64,000 nucleotides of DNA from Melastoma dodecandrum (lineage: Eukaryota; Streptophyta; Magnoliopsida; Myrtales; Melastomataceae): NCBI GenBank assembly GCA_029817715.1, contig JARUPY010000473.1, positions 4,960,001 through 5,024,000 on the forward strand. Reading direction: 5' to 3'. Under the pieces are notes generated by a model. It did no database searches. It saw only the letters and a program-made list of their open reading frames with translations, and was not told the origin of the DNA. Numbering within the stretch: position 1 is the stretch's first letter; each line of letters starts with the position of its first letter. Positions 61,149-64,000 of this stretch are shown piece after piece. Made by a program: the position numbers and the translations under genes.

Positions 61149-62515
61149 CGTTCCCCAAAACAACTTCCGTGTACGCTTGCTTGTCGACACGACTATAATA
61201 AGGCGTGAGTGCCAGGTCGGAGATGCCTTGTCCATTGTTAAAGAACGCTTTCCACAATTTTGTCCTTTAATCACTAAATGTGATATTTGTTTTTATTGAC
61301 AGTCCCTTTTGAAAACATCCGCCAATCTCCTGCAATTTGAGAATGCTAATCAAGTAATTACGACAATAAAACGTCTGTGATGATAAGTTTGTCAAAACGG
61401 TAAGAAACTGCAGCAGCAATAGGGATCAATTGAAAAAATTAGCGTGCTTAACCACTCTAATCGTGTCCTTATCCGTAACTAATAGGACAAAAGGAAGATT
61501 TCTCCATTTGTTCCCTCGTAAATGAAATCAGAAGAAGAAGATGGCAGCAAATGTCAATCTTGCTGCTATTATGCCCATTCGTACTTTACGAAAAGGCCCG
61601 TACAAACTCACGAATCTCGTTCCTTTCTTTCGACAAAGTTTTATAAACAAATTTGTTTTCTTTTCTTCTTAAAATAAATGTTTATGTGATATATTTTATC
61701 GAGAAATACATGTCGCGATATGACGTGAGCGGATGTTACAAAACAACAATGGCCGTCAGAAATCAAAATGACACTAGAATGAGGATCTCGACAATGATAA
61801 GAACAAAACAACTTATTGTCGCTAATAGTAACTTGAACCGAAGGATTACGTAAGTCTAAAGACATTGTAAGGAACTACGCGAAGACAGCCTAAGTGCTCT
61901 GCTTTGTGATCAAGTGATTGTTCGTCCCTAAATCCTAAATAGTGAGCCTATCTATAGAACGCATGAAATGCATGTGTGCGAATCCCAAAATTAAGGGTCC
62001 GTAACTGTTCTTAGAAGCAAACGTCGAGGACTATCAACTGACAATGCTCTTCGATCTCCGACTTTTGCATCCATCTTCGACCGTTGGCTACATTCAAGGG
62101 AAGTTTCGACTAGATTCCTTCGATGGGAATCATCTTGCTCCGGAATACATGTGCCTCAATCGTCCTTAAGTTGGATCGACCGTCGACTATGAACCCATGC
62201 CGTGGCGACTCTTCAATGGCTCAAGCCTGTTGGCCAAAACCCACTTTACCGCAAACTTAAATATGTTGGACATTGTACGTCGTTATGATATTAAATTTTG
62301 TGTCTCCAGTGGGATAATTATAAGAACCGAAGGAAGGAAAGAATGAGTAACTATGCTATAATATCATATAATTACTTTTAGTTTATTTATTTTAAAAGCA
62401 ATAGGTGCATTTAAATCTTAAAATATTCAATTCTTGTACCACATTCCAATATATCTAAATCTAATAAAAAAATGTTCTTTAAAAAGATAAAATTAAGAAA
62501 TATGAACAAAATTTA

Positions 62516-63280
62516 ATTCAAGCATTTTGAGAAGGATTTACGAATATATTCTCATATTTTATTTATTTATATTTTTAAAGAGAAAGAGATGTGATTTTCT
62601 ACGACAAGTTAATGACCAAGAAGTAAGTAGAACTATTCAAATCTTCCGTTGAGTTAAACTAATTAGCTTTCTGTAAAATCGTATTTCGCTTTCATAATGT
62701 AAAAATTAAAAAAAAAACAACAAACTCGCAATGTTTGCCATAAAGCAGTGTAGAACTTGACGTATTAATTACGAACTTGATTGATTCAGCGTTACGAAAA
62801 ATATAATTACGTAATATAATGTGTTTCTAGTCATTCCTACTCTAATATAAGAAGAGTTAATTAATTCATATGTGATGTAACATATAATAATTCGTAGATT
62901 AACAATCTCAAAACTAATGTTTGTAGTGCCGCGGAAAATTGAATGTATTTATATTAAGTACGAGTACCTTTAAAAACATCTTTAGACCACAGGTATTCAA
63001 ATGTATTAGTTTTATGAAAGATACTTTGGTTTTATGATTGAAATTTTGAACTAATTTCATTTTAAAAATATACGCTATCTTGGTACGGTTTGCCAATATA
63101 AATTTTAACATAAATTTAGGTGTAGTTGATTTCTTAAATGATCCGACAAAAACATGTTTTTACGTATTAAAAATAAAAAAGATGCACATGATTTAACCAA
63201 AGTTAAGTAGTTTATGAAAAACAAAAAACAGGTTGTTATCAAAGGAGAAGTCAAACAACGAAGAACAACAATTGCATAGT
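62516..63280 (+). repeat. Partial tenth polygalacturonase unit, promoter-distal part only
   Basis: It matches the region upstream of copies 8 and 9 up to ACAATTGCATAG and is then interrupted. The break falls about 400 bp upstream of where the ATG would be. The gene body is not in this window; it may lie beyond an insertion. Confidence 0.9.
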
Positions 63281-64000
63281 GTGAACACTAAAATTTCGCG
63301 GGGAAATATCAGCGTGCAAATTGTCGTATGAAAATATGTAGCGGGTTCTGTCTCTAGTCACGGATGAAACACGTGATTCCTCTGATTCGATCTTCGAAGA
63401 ATAACGGTTGATGGGTGATGATCTTGAAGCTCTGGCTGAATTTCGGCAGTACTTCAGGATGAAATATTGAAGAAGTCGTCGGGGCCTATGGGCATGATCC
63501 GACAGAGCTTCAGTAGCTTGATGAAGTCGTCGGGGCCTTTGGGTGTGATCCGGCAGAACCTCAGGGCGCGTTGCAGAAGAACACCGGGCGATGGACGTCG
63601 GCAGAGCTTCGACGAGCAGGGAGCAGCGAGAGTCTTCGAGAGCCAAGAGTCTTCTCTCCACCAATGTGTATCGTATGTTGTTGTCCTTGAATGAATGAGA
63701 ATGGCTCTATTTATAGGCCTCCAGGGCCGATTTATATTAGGAAATTGGTCATCCCATATTAGGCAACCTCCCATATATCGGGCCATGGGCCGGACTTGAA
63801 TTTGGGCTTCTTTCGGCCCAAAACATTTTGTTTGGATTGGGCTTGCGGCAATTATTTATAACCCAATATATATATTTTTGTGGACTTAATATTAGACCCA
63901 TTTTAATTTCTTTATGGGCTTGGTTTATAGCCCATTTATAAATCATAAAATTGGGTAACACTCACTAAACTTTATACGAAGCCCCATGATTATAGTAGAC
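63281..64000 (+). mobile_element. LTR-like sequence interrupting the array
   Basis: It starts TGTGAACACTAAAATTTCGC exactly where array homology ends, as expected for an LTR terminus. It contains two copies of GAAGTCGTCGGGGCC (63472 and 63523), a TATTTATAGG promoter-like element at 63708-63717, and GGGCT/GGCCC-rich sequence beyond. No coding region is visible before the window ends. The 3' terminus and target-site duplication cannot be checked here. Confidence 0.5.

Larger units (their letters stand above)
51420..63280 (+). repeat. Right arm: inverted polygalacturonase array, three genes plus a partial unit
   Basis: It begins at GATTAACAATCTC, inside the promoter-distal part of a unit, and continues as the reverse complement of the left arm. 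Unit boundaries equivalent to those of the left arm are at 54863/54864, 58690/58691 and 62515/62516. It ends at ACAATTGCATAG (63280), where an LTR-like sequence starts, so the tenth unit retains only distal promoter sequence and lacks TATA box and gene. Confidence 0.97.

Noticed and set aside
26281..63280. Array as a CRISPR or satellite array
   Set aside because: Units are 3.8 kb and each contains a complete intron-bearing gene with promoter, so this is a gene cluster.

Overview
This window looks like nuclear DNA of a flowering plant, most likely a eudicot. The evidence is intron-containing genes with GT-AG junctions, a pollen-type polygalacturonase family, a Hev b 5/pKIWI501-like acidic protein gene, a plant F-box pseudogene, and many decayed LTR retrotransposons of both Ty3 and Ty1 type. 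I cannot name the species.

Layout. Positions 1-6.5 kb hold no gene I recognise: a GC-rich unassigned stretch, a fold-back element carrying two tRNA-like pol III box pairs in opposite orientation, an LTR-like fragment, a 200 bp polypurine tract, and a 430 bp tandem duplication. 6.7-10.0 kb is a dead Ty3/gypsy pol region on the minus strand (protease, RT, RNase H, integrase, each broken). 10-13.7 kb is mostly unassigned. 13.8-15.7 kb is a second, more decayed Ty3 pol relic flanked by imperfect direct repeats. 16.5-17.1 kb is a credible two-exon gene for a Hev b 5-like acidic protein. 18.5-19.1 kb is packed with TTACGAA-type motifs. 19.3-22.2 kb is a short non-autonomous LTR retrotransposon with both LTRs and only a gag N-terminus. 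22.3-23.5 kb is a frameshifted F-box pseudogene. 24.6-26.3 kb is a truncated Ty1/copia pol fragment.

From 26.28 to 63.28 kb (more than half of the window) lies the dominant feature: nine full-length, almost identical genes for a secreted GH28 polygalacturonase of the pollen exopolygalacturonase type. Each sits in a repeat unit of about 3,827 bp. Six units run head-to-tail on the minus strand (26281-49777). After a 1.64 kb spacer, three units plus fragments run on the plus strand (51420-63280). The whole is a giant interrupted inverted repeat whose two arms transcribe away from the centre. I could reconstruct the gene by hand: four exons of 135, 309, 516 and 231 nt, introns of 75, 103 and 97 nt, 396 aa, with a signal peptide and all GH28 catalytic motifs. 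Every copy keeps an open reading frame, but copy 8 has lost a catalytic Asp (GDDC to GDHC). The spacer holds a more diverged, internally deleted polygalacturonase relic, degenerate 228 bp repeats and a 23 bp minisatellite. Shared single-base variants are distributed in a mosaic over both arms, which suggests unequal crossing-over or gene conversion. The right end of the array is cut by an LTR-like sequence starting TGTGAACAC at 63281.

How the parts fit: the only genes that look functional are the polygalacturonase copies and the Hev b 5-like gene. The rest is a transposon-rich background. The array is most simply read as very recent dosage amplification of a pectin-degrading pollen enzyme. 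Because the units are nearly identical, copy number and the inversion need confirmation from raw long reads.
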